Part shown: positions 44,690 through 53,901 of the stretch, piece after piece | Position numbering within the stretch: position 1 is the stretch's first letter | Layout: each line of letters opens with the position of its first letter | Source of the DNA: Saccharococcus thermophilus | GTDB taxonomy: Bacteria; Bacillota; Bacilli; Bacillales; Anoxybacillaceae | Assembly: GCF_011761475.1 (NCBI RefSeq) | Contig: NZ_JAASRS010000001.1 | Coordinates: 806,001-870,000 of the forward strand | DNA length: 64,000 nucleotides | Direction: 5' to 3' | The notes under the pieces: model-generated | Seen by the model: only the letters and a program-made list of their open reading frames with translations | Told to the model about the DNA's origin: nothing | Database searches by the model: none | Position numbers and translations under genes: made by a program

Positions 44690-46537
44690 ATGGGAAAAAT
44701 CCGCAAGCTCGATGACCAATTGTCCAACAAAATCGCTGCAGGGGAAGTCGTCGAGCGCCCTGCCTCCGTCGTGAAAGAACTGGTGGAAAACGCGATTGAT
44801 GCCAACAGCACGGTCATTGAAATTGAGCTGGAAGAAGCGGGGCTGGCGAAAATCCGTGTCATTGACAATGGGGAAGGCATGGAAGAAGAGGATTGCCTCG
44901 TTGCTTTTGAACGGCATGCGACAAGCAAAATTAAAGATGAACACGATTTGTTCCGCATCCGTACGCTTGGCTTTCGCGGCGAAGCGCTTCCGAGCATCGC
45001 TTCCGTTTCGGAAGTGGAAATGAAAACAAGTACTGGAGACGGTCCAGGAACACGAATTGTCTTAAAAGGCGGTCAGTTTGTGAAACACGAACGGACCGCA
45101 AGCCGCAAAGGAACCGATATTACCGTATCCAACTTGTTTTTCAACACCCCAGCCCGTTTAAAATATATGAAAACGATTCATACCGAGCTCGGCCATGTTA
45201 CGGATGTCGTCAACCGCCTTGCCATGGCGCACCCTTATATTTCGTTCCGCCTCCGCCATCATGGGAAGCAGCTGCTTTACACAAGCGGTAACGGCGATGT
45301 GCGCCATGTGCTTGCCGCGATTTACGGCATGGATGTCGCGAAAAAGATGGTTCCCATTGAGGCGGAATCGCTTGATTTTACGATCAAAGGCTACATTTCC
45401 CTTCCCGAAGTGACGCGCGCCTCGCGCAACTACATCTCTACCATTGTCAATGGACGGTATGTGCGCAATATTCCGCTTATGAAAGCGATTGAGGCTGGAT
45501 ATCATACGTTGCTGCCGATCGGCCGCTATCCGATTGTATTTTTATCGATTACGATGGATCCGATTTTAGTCGATGTCAACGTTCACCCAGCGAAATTAGA
45601 AGTACGTTTCAGCAAAGAAGCGGAACTGAACGAGCTTGTGACCGAGGCGATTCGCAAAGCGTTCCGGACGCGCACGCTTATTCCAACGATGTCCGTAAGC
45701 CGCCAGGAAGCAAAACCGAAAACAGAGCAAGCGACATGGACGTTTGAGCATGTGGTAAAAGAGCCGCCTTTGCCAAATCTCGCACAGATAACAAAGCCAG
45801 AGCCAACCATTTCTTTAAGGGAAGAAAAAGAAGAAAGCCCACTGATGCTGCCGGCAGAAGAGGAACGGGAACAAATGAACGAATATGACGCGCCAATGGA
45901 AGCCGAGGAACATGTGGAGCAAACGGTGGAGAACGAGCAGGAACACACAAACGACCGCATCCCGCCGCTTTACCCGATCGGACAAATGCACGGAACATAC
46001 ATTTTGGCGCAAAATGAACAAGGGCTTTACATCATTGACCAGCACGCCGCCCAAGAGCGCATTAAGTACGAATATTTTCGCGAAAAAGTTGGTGAAGTAA
46101 TAAACGAAGTGCAAGAATTGCTCGTTCCGCTCACGTTTCATTATCCGACAGACGAATATGTGTTCATTGACGCACATCGTGAGGAATTGGCGAAATGCGG
46201 TGTTTTTTTAGAACCGTTCGGGCATAATACGTTCATCGTCCGTTCCCACCCATCGTGGTTTCCAAAAGGGGAAGAGGAAGAGATCATTAGAGAAATGATC
46301 CAACAAGTCCTTGACATGAAAAAAGTTGACATTAAACAGCTGCGTGAAAAGGCTGCGATTTTAATGAGCTGTAAGCGGTCGATTAAAGCGAACCAACACT
46401 TGCGCGACGACGAAATTTTCGCTCTCCTAGAAGCGCTGCGCAAAACGACCGATCCGTTTACATGCCCGCACGGTCGTCCAATCATCATTCATTTTTCCAC
46501 GTATGAGCTGGAGAAAATGTTTAAGCGGGTGATGTAA
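44690..46537 (+). CDS. mutL: DNA mismatch repair protein MutL
   Basis: 615 residues. GHKL ATPase N-terminus with [35 protein letters not shown] and the PARLKY loop; C-terminal endonuclease domain with the [12 protein letters not shown] metal motif (near 451) plus [12 protein letters not shown] and CPHGRP. The nicking-endonuclease type is expected in Bacillus, which lacks MutH. RBS AAAGGAGGCG. The 3' end is duplicated at 55085. Confidence 0.96.
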   Translation: MGKIRKLDDQLSNKIAAGEVVERPASVVKELVENAIDANSTVIEIELEEAGLAKIRVIDNGEGMEEEDCLVAFERHATSKIKDEHDLFRIRTLGFRGEALPSIASVSEVEMKTSTGDGPGTRIVLKGGQFVKHERTASRKGTDITVSNLFFNTPARLKYMKTIHTELGHVTDVVNRLAMAHPYISFRLRHHGKQLLYTSGNGDVRHVLAAIYGMDVAKKMVPIEAESLDFTIKGYISLPEVTRASRNYISTIVNGRYVRNIPLMKAIEAGYHTLLPIGRYPIVFLSITMDPILVDVNVHPAKLEVRFSKEAELNELVTEAIRKAFRTRTLIPTMSVSRQEAKPKTEQATWTFEHVVKEPPLPNLAQITKPEPTISLREEKEESPLMLPAEEEREQMNEYDAPMEAEEHVEQTVENEQEHTNDRIPPLYPIGQMHGTYILAQNEQGLYIIDQHAAQERIKYEYFREKVGEVINEVQELLVPLTFHYPTDEYVFIDAHREELAKCGVFLEPFGHNTFIVRSHPSWFPKGEEEEIIREMIQQVLDMKKVDIKQLREKAAILMSCKRSIKANQHLRDDEIFALLEALRKTTDPFTCPHGRPIIIHFSTYELEKMFKRVM

Positions 46538-46567
46538 CACATTAGCGCAACACCCTTGTTGCATCAA
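46527..46567 (+). repeat. Left copy of the mutL 3'-end direct repeat
   Basis: Starts GGGTGATGTAA (with the mutL stop) and runs into the mutL terminator. It matches 55085-55126: the first 11 bases and 25 of the next 30 are identical, with one inserted A in the right copy. Possible insertion-site duplication. Confidence 0.7.
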
Positions 46568-46587
46568 GGGGTTGCGCTGTATTTTTT
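46544..46587 (+). terminator. Intrinsic terminator after mutL
   Basis: AGCGCAAC/GTTGCGCT and CCCTTG/CAAGGG stems, followed by TATTTTTT. Confidence 0.9.
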
Positions 46588-46699
46588 AGCATTTGATCAC
46601 GTTTTGGCCACTATATTTTCCAAGGTGGGTGGGCTTTTTTATGTGTATTTATGTATCCATTATCAGTTTGTCAAATTTGTCGGCAAGCTGAGACCACAC

Positions 46700-46728
46700 A
46701 AAAAAGACCGAAATAAATCGGTCTTTTT
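46700..46728. terminator. Bidirectional terminator between mutL and yjcZ
   Basis: AAAAAGACCGA / TCGGTCTTTTT stem; A and T runs on both sides let it serve the minus-strand yjcZ gene. Confidence 0.8.
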
Positions 46729-46814
46729 GTGCGCCTCGTTCAACCATGTTACTTGTAGCTCGACAATAACGGCAAGGGTAAGCATCTCAAATCCTCATAA
46801 GCAGGGGGAGGGGA

Positions 46815-46940
46815 TTAGTACCAGAATCCAAATCCTGGTCCATAACCACCACAGCCATAACCGCCAAAGCCCCTGAACGTACAACCACAACCAACAATAA
46901 TTAATAAGATGAACAGGATGACGATTAATGCAAAGCTCAT
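46815..46940 (-). CDS. YjcZ-family small sporulation protein
   Basis: 41 residues, too short for most gene finders. An N-terminal membrane helix (SFALIVILFILLIIV) is followed by a Cys/Gly/Tyr/Phe-rich tail (GCGCTFRGFGGYGCGG) ending FGFWY, the typical YjcZ/YczN sporulation peptide pattern. AGGTG-type site (GGAGGTGTAATTA) just before the ATG. On the minus strand, opposite to mutL. Probably made late in sporulation; exact role is not known. Confidence 0.88.
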   Translation of the reverse strand: MSFALIVILFILLIIVGCGCTFRGFGGYGCGGYGPGFGFWY

Positions 46941-47111
46941 TAATTACACCTCCATTTTATTTGTTTTAGTTTTTTAGTTTATAATATAGGATTTTTTATC
47001 AGTTTGATTGGACTCCTATAATTTTCCGCGAATGTTGATTATTTTGTTATTTAAAAGCACAGTAGTTCGTTGTTCCGGAAGGACATTTTCGATAATTAAA
47101 CTATTTAAGCA

Positions 47112-47348
47112 TTGAGTTTTATAAAGGAACGAACGAAATGGAGTTTGTTGAATAAACTGGCTAAAAAAGATAAGTACAAACTTAGTGAAGAGGATTATGC
47201 CAAGCTTGAAAAGGCAAAAATGTTTGTATGGATGGAAAAAGGAGAAGCAAGTGGTCCGGCGCTGGACGTTATTCAGTTATTTCGTGTTTTACCAATGTTG
47301 TTGGCAAGTATATGCAAAAAGAAACACAATAGCAATTTTTTTTGTTAA
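47112..47348 (+). CDS. Hypothetical protein, 78 residues or shorter
   Basis: Not recognised. Lysine-rich N-terminal half (LAKKDKYKLSEEDYAKLEKAKMF) and a hydrophobic segment DVIQLFRVLPMLLASI near the end. Start uncertain: TTG at 47112, or an in-frame TTG about 14 codons later next to a GGAG. Overlaps the first possible codons of the next gene. Composition is AT-rich like the rest of the accessory region. Confidence 0.4.
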   Translation: MSFIKERTKWSLLNKLAKKDKYKLSEEDYAKLEKAKMFVWMEKGEASGPALDVIQLFRVLPMLLASICKKKHNSNFFC

Positions 47349-47362
47349 TTAAGGGTGATAAG

Positions 47363-47677
47363 ATGGAAAAATTAAAAATCGGCGATTGGGTTTATTATAC
47401 GGGGGATGAACAACAATTAGAGGGTGCATTGGGTTATGTTGATCGAATTATTGATTCTTATTGCGTAATCGAATTTGTACAAGATTACAATGGGAAACGA
47501 TTAAATAGGCGAAAAATTTGTACGATAGAGGAATTAATCCCGGCCAAAAGTAAGTCACCAATGACAAAAGAGGATTTTGATACATTGATAGATCTAGCGT
47601 TGGCGACCAGAGATTTTGAGTGGTGTAAACAGTTGATGGAACAGTTGAAAGGGCCAAAAAATGACAAAGTAGGTTGA
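47363..47677 (+). CDS. IDEAL-domain protein
   Basis: 104 residues. The N-terminal half (KIGDWVYYTGDEQQLEGALGYVDRI) resembles a small beta-barrel; the C-terminal FDTLIDLALATRDFEWCKQLMEQL is an IDEAL-type motif seen in small Bacillaceae proteins such as YpiB/ComK-binding-type tails. Function unknown. ATG 47363 with AAGGGTG upstream is preferred over TTG 47342. Terminator 85 bases downstream. Confidence 0.75.
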   Translation: MEKLKIGDWVYYTGDEQQLEGALGYVDRIIDSYCVIEFVQDYNGKRLNRRKICTIEELIPAKSKSPMTKEDFDTLIDLALATRDFEWCKQLMEQLKGPKNDKVG

Positions 47678-47761
47678 TTTCATTGGGCACAAATTCGTCA
47701 TTCAAAGCGAAAGCCGTGAGATGGGATCCGCTATATTTCCGTGTTGATTTTTAGGCCACAG

Positions 47762-47789
47762 AAAAAAGACCAATATAAGGTCTTTTTTT
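47762..47789 (+). terminator. Intrinsic terminator after the IDEAL-domain gene
   Basis: AAAAGACC / GGTCTTTT stem with seven T; A-run upstream makes it bidirectional. Confidence 0.85.
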
Positions 47790-47893
47790 GTATGTCTTAT
47801 TCCACTATCGCTTATTCTATACCTGTCTTTGCCCGATATTGCGTTCGTCTAAGGTAGTTAAGTGTCTGCTGAGGATTATAGAAGTGCATATAT

Positions 47894-48067
47894 TTAGGAC
47901 GAGATCGTTTGCCACTTTCCATTCTCGAGGATATAGGCATCGTTTTTAAAATTCCATAAATATATCCCTCCTGTGTAAGACAGTATGGCCCTTACACAAG
48001 AGGGATAATACCAGCCATCGTTATCCTTCGTTTTATACAGCCACGATGAGTACAGAATGGTTTTCAT
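47894..48067 (-). CDS. Possible 57-residue protein coupled to the ArsB-type gene
   Basis: Not recognised. Starts MKTILYSSWLYKTKDNDGW and ends ENGKWQTISS; aromatic-rich. Its ATG overlaps the stop of the upstream transporter gene (TAATG), suggesting coupling, but there is no separate ribosome-binding site. Inside it lies a 17-bp hairpin (47963-47979 / 47991-48007, one mismatch), odd for a coding sequence, so the frame may be fortuitous. Confidence 0.35.
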   Translation of the reverse strand: MKTILYSSWLYKTKDNDGWYYPSCVRAILSYTGGIYLWNFKNDAYILENGKWQTISS

Positions 48068-49422
48068 TAGGCAAAAACCATTTGCACCCAATAGAATAAT
48101 AAAAACAACGTGACAACGGTTGTTAATGGTATGACAATCAACGAGACGCTTAAATAATCTTTCCATGTTACTTTCATCTTATTTTGTTTTAGGATATGCA
48201 TCCAAATAAGGGAGGCAAGCGTCCCGATAGGCAATAACAAAGATCCCATGTCACTGCCAATAATATTCGCGAGATAGATCGTCTTTAATGTAATAGGATC
48301 CAGGCCCATTTCCGTCAAGGTGATGGTTCCGATCATTAAAGCAGGGTGATTATTAAAGAAGTTAGATAGAATGGACACTAATCCCCCCATGATAAAGCTC
48401 GCGTAGAACAATCCTTGGTTTACAATCGGTTCACATATTTTCACAAGCATCGCTGTTAGACCTACATTGTGGAGTCCGTAAATAATGACATACATGGAGA
48501 ATGCGAAAATAAGAATGTGCCAAGGAGTCTTTTTCAAGATATCAACGGGATTGGTGCGCAAATGATACCATCTCCATACAAGCAGGACGAGTGATCCGAG
48601 TACCGCAACGATTTCAATTGGGATAGAGAGATAAGATGCAACAAAGAGTAGACAACGGATCACAAAGACAAACAGCAAGACCTTCAACATAAATTGGGTA
48701 CGTTTCCGTTTTGTTTCGACAGAAATTGTTCTTTTTAACGGATGGAAATGTTTAGTAAAAAAGATTCCCTCTATATCATATGCGGTATTTGGCAATGTTT
48801 TTGGCAATTTATTCTTTACCACTACGTACATCAACCAAGACATAAACAACAGTCCTAACGTTGCTGGTACAAACATCATGGCTGTATGCATATAAAGTGT
48901 CATGTGAATAATGTTCAATGCGATTAAATTGACGATATTACTTACCCCAATAGGTGCGCTAGAGGCTGTTGCAGTCAGTGCTCCAGTCAAGAGATATGGA
49001 ATTTGTTGATGTGGTTTTAGCTGGAGGTTTTTTAGAAGTAAAATTAAAATCGGGGTCGTAATCAAGATGCTGCCATCGTTATTGAATAAAAGGGTCATCA
49101 AAAAACATAACAGTTGAATGTACCAATATAGGCGATAGCCTGAACCCTTAGCCAAATTTGCAAGTCGTGCGGCTGCCCAGTGGAAAAAACCGAAACTCTC
49201 TAATATGACAGCCATGACAATCGTTGCAATAATGGTAATCGATGCGCCAGCGATTTTATGGATAATATCCAAAATATCTCCGCGTGATACAATGCCTGTT
49301 AGTAAAATAATCCCCGCACCAATCGACGCTGGCCACGCTTCATTTAAGCCTCTTGGTCTCCAAAATATGACTAACATTGTCATAATGAACACAAAAATGG
49401 TCATTGCAATTTCGAAACTCAT
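48067..49422 (-). CDS. ArsB-type membrane transporter (YwrK-like)
   Basis: 451 residues, 11-12 membrane helices, ArsB/NhaD ion-transporter superfamily. Motifs shared with ArsB: FGFFHWAAARLANLAKG, FNNDGSILITTPILI, TPWHILIFAFSMYVIIYGL, and ANIIGSDMGSLLLPIGTLASLIWMH. ArsB exports arsenite or antimonite; there is no arsR, arsC or arsA nearby, so the arsenic role is inferred and other anions are possible. ATG 49422 follows GGGAGGAAAAATA; an earlier in-frame ATG at 49446 has no site. Confidence 0.8.
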   Translation of the reverse strand: MSFEIAMTIFVFIMTMLVIFWRPRGLNEAWPASIGAGIILLTGIVSRGDILDIIHKIAGASITIIATIVMAVILESFGFFHWAAARLANLAKGSGYRLYWYIQLLCFLMTLLFNNDGSILITTPILILLLKNLQLKPHQQIPYLLTGALTATASSAPIGVSNIVNLIALNIIHMTLYMHTAMMFVPATLGLLFMSWLMYVVVKNKLPKTLPNTAYDIEGIFFTKHFHPLKRTISVETKRKRTQFMLKVLLFVFVIRCLLFVASYLSIPIEIVAVLGSLVLLVWRWYHLRTNPVDILKKTPWHILIFAFSMYVIIYGLHNVGLTAMLVKICEPIVNQGLFYASFIMGGLVSILSNFFNNHPALMIGTITLTEMGLDPITLKTIYLANIIGSDMGSLLLPIGTLASLIWMHILKQNKMKVTWKDYLSVSLIVIPLTTVVTLFLLFYWVQMVFA

Positions 49423-50006
49423 TATTTTTCCTCCCTGTTTTTTCAAGGGTCTTGAGCCATTTGACCCTATCTGTTTGATTTACTATATTCATATTCATCC
49501 CTATCAAGAAGGAACTGGATAATAGACCTAATTTATCTAATATGTACTCTTGTCTCGCTAGTAAAAATGTACGGTAGAGAGCAATGACTATAGATGAATG
49601 TATAGTAGAGATAAATGATGATAGATGATCGAAATATTGATTTTTATGATGCTGTGTTTAAAATTGGGATGGCGGAGAAAATCTAGAGCTAATAGAAAAC
49701 AAGATGGTAGTTCCGTTTGCAAAATTTATTAAACAGTGCTAATTATGAGCGGGGACGCAGCAATATATGAAGTGGCGGGTAGTGATGGACGTTAATTGTT
49801 TAGGATATGGTGAACATGCAATTCTTATTCGACGTTATATGACAGAAGAAGATCTATTTATTGGTATCAACACAAGTTTTCGCATTTTCGACATCTTCAA
49901 GTTAAAAGTCGGTGAATACGAATAAAAATAATTAAGCAAAGACTATTCATTTCCTGAAAGAAATGATAATATCCTTATTGAAATTCTGCATATTGGTGGT
50001 GTATGT
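49423..50006 (+). other. 584-bp spacer before kimA, with degenerate coding traces
   Basis: Holds short frames interrupted by stops and shifts. One reads DGGENLELIENKMVVPFAKF (49672-49738 region), another is a 52-codon frame from ATG 49767 to TAA 49925 reading MKWRVVMDVNCLGYGEH at its start. These look like the remains of a decayed gene; family not recognised. I see no c-di-AMP (ydaO) riboswitch here. Confidence 0.4.
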
Positions 50007-51830
50007 ATGTTTTCATCGTTAAAACGATTCTTAATCGGCAGACCGTTGAAATCAACCGAGCTGGGAGAGCAAAAGTTGGGCAAATTAAAGGCGTTAGCCG
50101 TTTTATCTTCTGATGCTCTATCTTCGGTTGCGTACGGTACGGAACAAATTTTACTTGTTCTCTCGACGATTGGATTCATTGCATTTTGGTATTCCATTCC
50201 TATTGCGATTGGAGTTCTTATTCTATTGGTGGCGCTTATTTTATCGTATCGCCAAATCATTTACTCTTATCCGCATGGAGGCGGAGCTTACGTCGTTTCC
50301 AAAATGAACTTAGGTGTAAATCCGGGCCTCATTGCCGGGGGCTCTTTGCTCGTCGACTATATTCTAACTGTGGCAGTAAGCGTGTCCGCGGGAACGGATG
50401 CCATTACATCCGCGTTTCCAACTTTACATCCATACACAGTTGGAATTGCAATCACACTGGTTGTGTTTATCACTATTCTTAATCTTAGGGGCATAAACGA
50501 ATCTGCTTCCGTTTTGGCATATCCCGTTTATTTGTTTGTATTGGCGCTCGTTATGCTCATTATTGTTGGGATTTTTCATATTATCAATGGACAAGTACCG
50601 TCTACCTTACATACGCCTATCGGTACTACGGTGCCCGGAATTACGTTATTCTTGTTGCTGCGGGCATTTGCATCTGGTTGCTCTGCATTGACAGGGGTAG
50701 AAGCGATCTCCAACGCCGTTCCAAATTTTAAGGAGCCGGCGGCAAAAAATGCTGCCAAAACGTTAGTGATGATGGGGTGCATTCTCGCAGTTCTGTTTGT
50801 AGGAGTCACTTTTTTAGCATACTGGTATGGAATTGCTCCGAAAGCAGAAGAGACTGTTGTTTCCCAACTCGCTTCCAAGGTGTTTGGAAGAGGCGTGGTG
50901 TATTACTTTATACAAGGAACAACGGCCCTTATTTTAGTGTTGGCGGCAAATACGGGGTTTTCTGCATTTCCTTTGCTGGCATATAATCTGGCATCCGATA
51001 AATACATGCCAAGAATGTATCTTATACGCGGTGACCGATTAGGGTATTCAAACGGAATCATCACGCTCGGCCTTGCTTCTATTTTGCTGATTATCGCTTT
51101 TAAAGGGCAAACGGAACAGTTAATTCCTTTGTATGCGGTTGGCGTATTCATTCCTTTCACCTTGTCACAAACGGGAATGATTGTAAAATGGGTGCGCGAA
51201 AAACCAGTGGGGTGGATACCGAAACTGCTGGCCAACTTGCTAGGAGCGCTCATTACGCTAACCGTACTGTGCATTTTCTTTATCACAAAATTTACTCAGA
51301 TATGGTCTGTGCTTGTATTTCTTCCGATGATCGTATTTATTTTTCATCAAATCCATAAGCACTATGATGCGGTGGCAGAACAACTGCGGGTCAATCCAAA
51401 TAAGATTCCGGACAAAATAGAGGGAAATGTCGTGATTGTTCCTGTCGCGGGAATCACGAAGGTAGTAGAGCAATCCTTAAATTACGCCCAAGCCATTGGA
51501 GATTATGTATTGGCTGTATATGTGGCATTTGACCGGGAAAGTATGCTCCGAATGGAAGAGAAATGGAAGAAATGGAGGCCGGATGTTCGCCTTGTTACGC
51601 TAATTTCTTATTATCGCGATCTTATCACACCAATTTCCAAGCTAGTGGATACGATTGAAAGCAAGGCAGAGGAAAGAAACCATACGGTAACGGTTTTGAT
51701 TCCTCAATTTATACCGAAAAAAGGCTGGCATAACTTTTTGCATAACCAATCGAGCGTTTTATTGAGATTGTACCTTCTATATAAGAAAAATGTGATTGTC
51801 TCAACCGTTCCTTATCGGCTTCATAAGTAG
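50007..51830 (+). CDS. kimA: High-affinity potassium importer KimA (YdaO family)
   Basis: 607 residues, same length as B. subtilis KimA. APC-superfamily fold with about 12 helices (residues 30-450) and a C-terminal cytosolic domain (about 460-607). Conserved starts: MFSSLKRFLIGRPLKSTELGEQKL and the SSDALSSVAYGTEQI helix 1 segment; SYPHGGGAYVVSK. Transports potassium with protons and is inhibited by c-di-AMP in B. subtilis. Own terminator follows. In an accessory stretch with no other potassium gene. Confidence 0.9.
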   Translation: MFSSLKRFLIGRPLKSTELGEQKLGKLKALAVLSSDALSSVAYGTEQILLVLSTIGFIAFWYSIPIAIGVLILLVALILSYRQIIYSYPHGGGAYVVSKMNLGVNPGLIAGGSLLVDYILTVAVSVSAGTDAITSAFPTLHPYTVGIAITLVVFITILNLRGINESASVLAYPVYLFVLALVMLIIVGIFHIINGQVPSTLHTPIGTTVPGITLFLLLRAFASGCSALTGVEAISNAVPNFKEPAAKNAAKTLVMMGCILAVLFVGVTFLAYWYGIAPKAEETVVSQLASKVFGRGVVYYFIQGTTALILVLAANTGFSAFPLLAYNLASDKYMPRMYLIRGDRLGYSNGIITLGLASILLIIAFKGQTEQLIPLYAVGVFIPFTLSQTGMIVKWVREKPVGWIPKLLANLLGALITLTVLCIFFITKFTQIWSVLVFLPMIVFIFHQIHKHYDAVAEQLRVNPNKIPDKIEGNVVIVPVAGITKVVEQSLNYAQAIGDYVLAVYVAFDRESMLRMEEKWKKWRPDVRLVTLISYYRDLITPISKLVDTIESKAEERNHTVTVLIPQFIPKKGWHNFLHNQSSVLLRLYLLYKKNVIVSTVPYRLHK

Positions 51831-51876
51831 AAGTTTATATTCTATTAGGATGTTTCTGGGCAATTTCCCAAACATT

Positions 51877-51919
51877 AAAAACCCGGCAGACGGCGGATTT
51901 TGGCCGAATGCCGGGTTTT
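51877..51919 (+). terminator. Intrinsic terminator after kimA
   Basis: AAAACCCGGCA / TGCCGGGTTTT stem around a 20-nt loop. Confidence 0.85.
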
Positions 51920-52020
51920 AGCCAATTAGCTGTTTACCCATTAATAGTTTTTATCAGCAATCCCAAAACAGATTCTATAAATCTGAGGGATTTTGCTTGT
52001 CGACAAAGCCTCCATAAAAT

Positions 52021-52206
52021 TCATTTGCCTACCAGGGCTATTATTCCTTTAAATATGAGGACTAATGAAAAAACAAGAATAGCTAAAATCCCAATTAAGG
52101 TCGTTACTGGTTGTATACCAGCTAAAGGTGAACCGGCTAAAGGAAGGTGTATTAGTGCAAAACCAGCAAGGATGCAAGCTAAAAACAAGAACGCGGATTT
52201 ATCCAT
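52021..52206 (-). CDS. Small two-helix membrane protein
   Basis: 61 residues, hypothetical. Two hydrophobic segments (about 5-22, AFLFLACILAGFALIHL, and 35-58, VTTLIGILAILVFSLVLIF) with a short proline/glycine turn between. Strong site AAAGGAGGAAAAA before the ATG. On the minus strand between kimA and the IS256-type element. Function unknown. Confidence 0.7.
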   Translation of the reverse strand: MDKSAFLFLACILAGFALIHLPLAGSPLAGIQPVTTLIGILAILVFSLVLIFKGIIALVGK

Positions 52207-52437
52207 GCTTTTTTCCTCCTTTCAATGACAATATAAAATATGTACAATTAGGAGAAATTGTTCATGAAGGGTGAACAAGGGTATTCATTTCAGCTTGTCG
52301 ACAAAGTCGGCAAGCTGATTTTATTATGACTTCTAAAGGTGAAAATCTTTTTGGATAAAATAATAAAATTTTCTATTAAATACAAAAATTATAATATGAG
52401 AAAAAAAGATACTGCGAACGAAGATGATGTATAAAAG
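52207..52437. other. Spacer with a strong hairpin, no gene
   Basis: Contains CAGCTTG...CAAGCTG hairpin (52291-52318) that recurs in variant form at 46664-46692 and partly near 51990-52012. T-rich sequence follows it, so it may end transcription rightward. No promoter or gene recognised. Confidence 0.6.
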
Positions 52438-53841
52438 TTTGTGTAAAGCATTTTGCTAGAACAAAAGAAAAAAGGTAGGGTATTCTCTGATTGGACCAAA
52501 AATCTTAGAGAAAGGAGTACCCTACCTATGTCTAAAAGAAGTATACCGAATGTCGACTGGGCAAATCAACTGGAAAGTGTCATTCGTCAGTTTGTGAAGG
52601 AAAAATTAGAGCTGATTATGCGGGAAGAAATCAAACATTTCCTCGAAATCGAACAGGCTGGAACGCCGAATATGAGAAACGGCTACTATCAGCGAAATCT
52701 AGATACGCAATATGGCCGGATTGAGGGTCTTTTGGTTCCAAGAGACCGAAACGGGGAATTTCAAACACAGTTGTTTGCCCCTTATCAACGCCACACCGGC
52801 TGGCTGGAGGAAGCCATCATTAGGATGTATCAAAGTGGCATGAGTACACGGGAAATTGGCAAGTTTATCGAACGAATTCTAGGAAATGCTTATTCTCCAG
52901 CGACGATCAGCCGTATTACCGATGTCGTGAAAGAAGACATCGAGAAATGGCACCATCGTCCACTATCCAAACGTTATTCTGTCTTATATTTGGACGGCTT
53001 GTACGTGAAACTTCGCCGCGATACGGTAGAGAAAGAAGTCATTTATGTGGTGTTAGGAGTGAATGAAGAAGGGTATCGAGAAATTCTGGATTTCTTCGTG
53101 GGAGGACAAGAAAGCGCCTATGGATGGCAGGAAATTCTTCAACACCTCTACCAAAGAGGCGTCAAGGAAGTGCTTCTTGGCGTCTTCGATGGCCTTCCGG
53201 GGCTGGAGGAAGCCTTTAAGGCGGTGTATCCGAAAGCCGATGTGCAGCGCTGTGTCGTGCACAAAGTCCGCAACACCCTCAGCCGTGTTCGGAAAAAAGA
53301 CCAATTCGAAGTGGCCGAGGATCTCAAGCTGATTTATCGCGCGCCGAATAAGGAGATGGCGTTACAAATGTTTCAACAGTTTGAGTCGAAATGGTCCAGC
53401 AAATATCCAAGAGAAGTTCAATCTTGGGCCAATGAGTTGGATGTCCTCCTTACATTTATGGATTATCCAAGCAGTATTCGAAGTGTGATTTACACGACGA
53501 ATGTCATCGAACGAACGATCAAAGAGATTCGGAAACGTCTAAAGCCGATGAACAGTTTGAGCAGTTTAGAAGCCGCGGAAAAAGTCGTGTATTTGACCAT
53601 CCAAGATTTTAATGAGAAATGGGCAGGGCGAAAGTTAAGAGGATTTGCCGAAGCGCAGGAAGCCCTTCAACGAATGTTTGAAGAACGTTATTGTTAACCA
53701 AATATTGTAAATAAACAAAATAAGGGGATTCTCCCTTTCCACACAAGAGACTGAATATTCAGTCTCCTGTGTGGAGAAAATCAGTCCCCTATCAATTCAA
53801 ATCCATTTCAGAGAAACCCTACCCCATTTACATTACACAAA
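52438..53841 (+). mobile_element. IS256-family (mutator-type) insertion sequence
   Basis: Boundaries approximate. Inner inverted repeats GGTAGGGTATTCTCTGA (52474) and TCAGAGAAACCCTACC (53808) are clear. TTTGTGTAA (52438-52446) and TTACACAAA (53833-53841) are probable outer ends, similar to the ends of IS256 itself. No target duplication is visible. A large hairpin (TCCACACA/TGTGTGGA and AGACTGA/TCAGTCT, 53738-53775) lies after the transposase and should block outward transcription. Confidence 0.75.
52528..53697 (+). CDS. IS256-family transposase
   Basis: 389 residues. MULE/mutator DDE enzyme: D in VLYLDGLYVKLR (near 152), D in GVFDGLPGLEEA (near 218), E in NVIERTIKEIRKR (near 328); N-terminal EIKHFLEIEQAGTPNMRNGYY and STREIGKFIERILG are family features. 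ATG 52528 after AAAGGAGTACC is preferred over TTG-like 52453. Intact, so possibly active. Confidence 0.92.
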   Translation: MSKRSIPNVDWANQLESVIRQFVKEKLELIMREEIKHFLEIEQAGTPNMRNGYYQRNLDTQYGRIEGLLVPRDRNGEFQTQLFAPYQRHTGWLEEAIIRMYQSGMSTREIGKFIERILGNAYSPATISRITDVVKEDIEKWHHRPLSKRYSVLYLDGLYVKLRRDTVEKEVIYVVLGVNEEGYREILDFFVGGQESAYGWQEILQHLYQRGVKEVLLGVFDGLPGLEEAFKAVYPKADVQRCVVHKVRNTLSRVRKKDQFEVAEDLKLIYRAPNKEMALQMFQQFESKWSSKYPREVQSWANELDVLLTFMDYPSSIRSVIYTTNVIERTIKEIRKRLKPMNSLSSLEAAEKVVYLTIQDFNEKWAGRKLRGFAEAQEALQRMFEERYC

Positions 53842-53901
53842 ATTCTTGACGGTACCATAGAAATGATTACCGTGATAAAAATACATCTTGGGGGGCACAA
53901 A

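Noticed and set aside
51908-52228. 106-codon plus-strand frame opposite the small membrane protein
   Set aside because: Antisense shadow of a minus-strand gene that has a strong ribosome-binding site and clear membrane segments.
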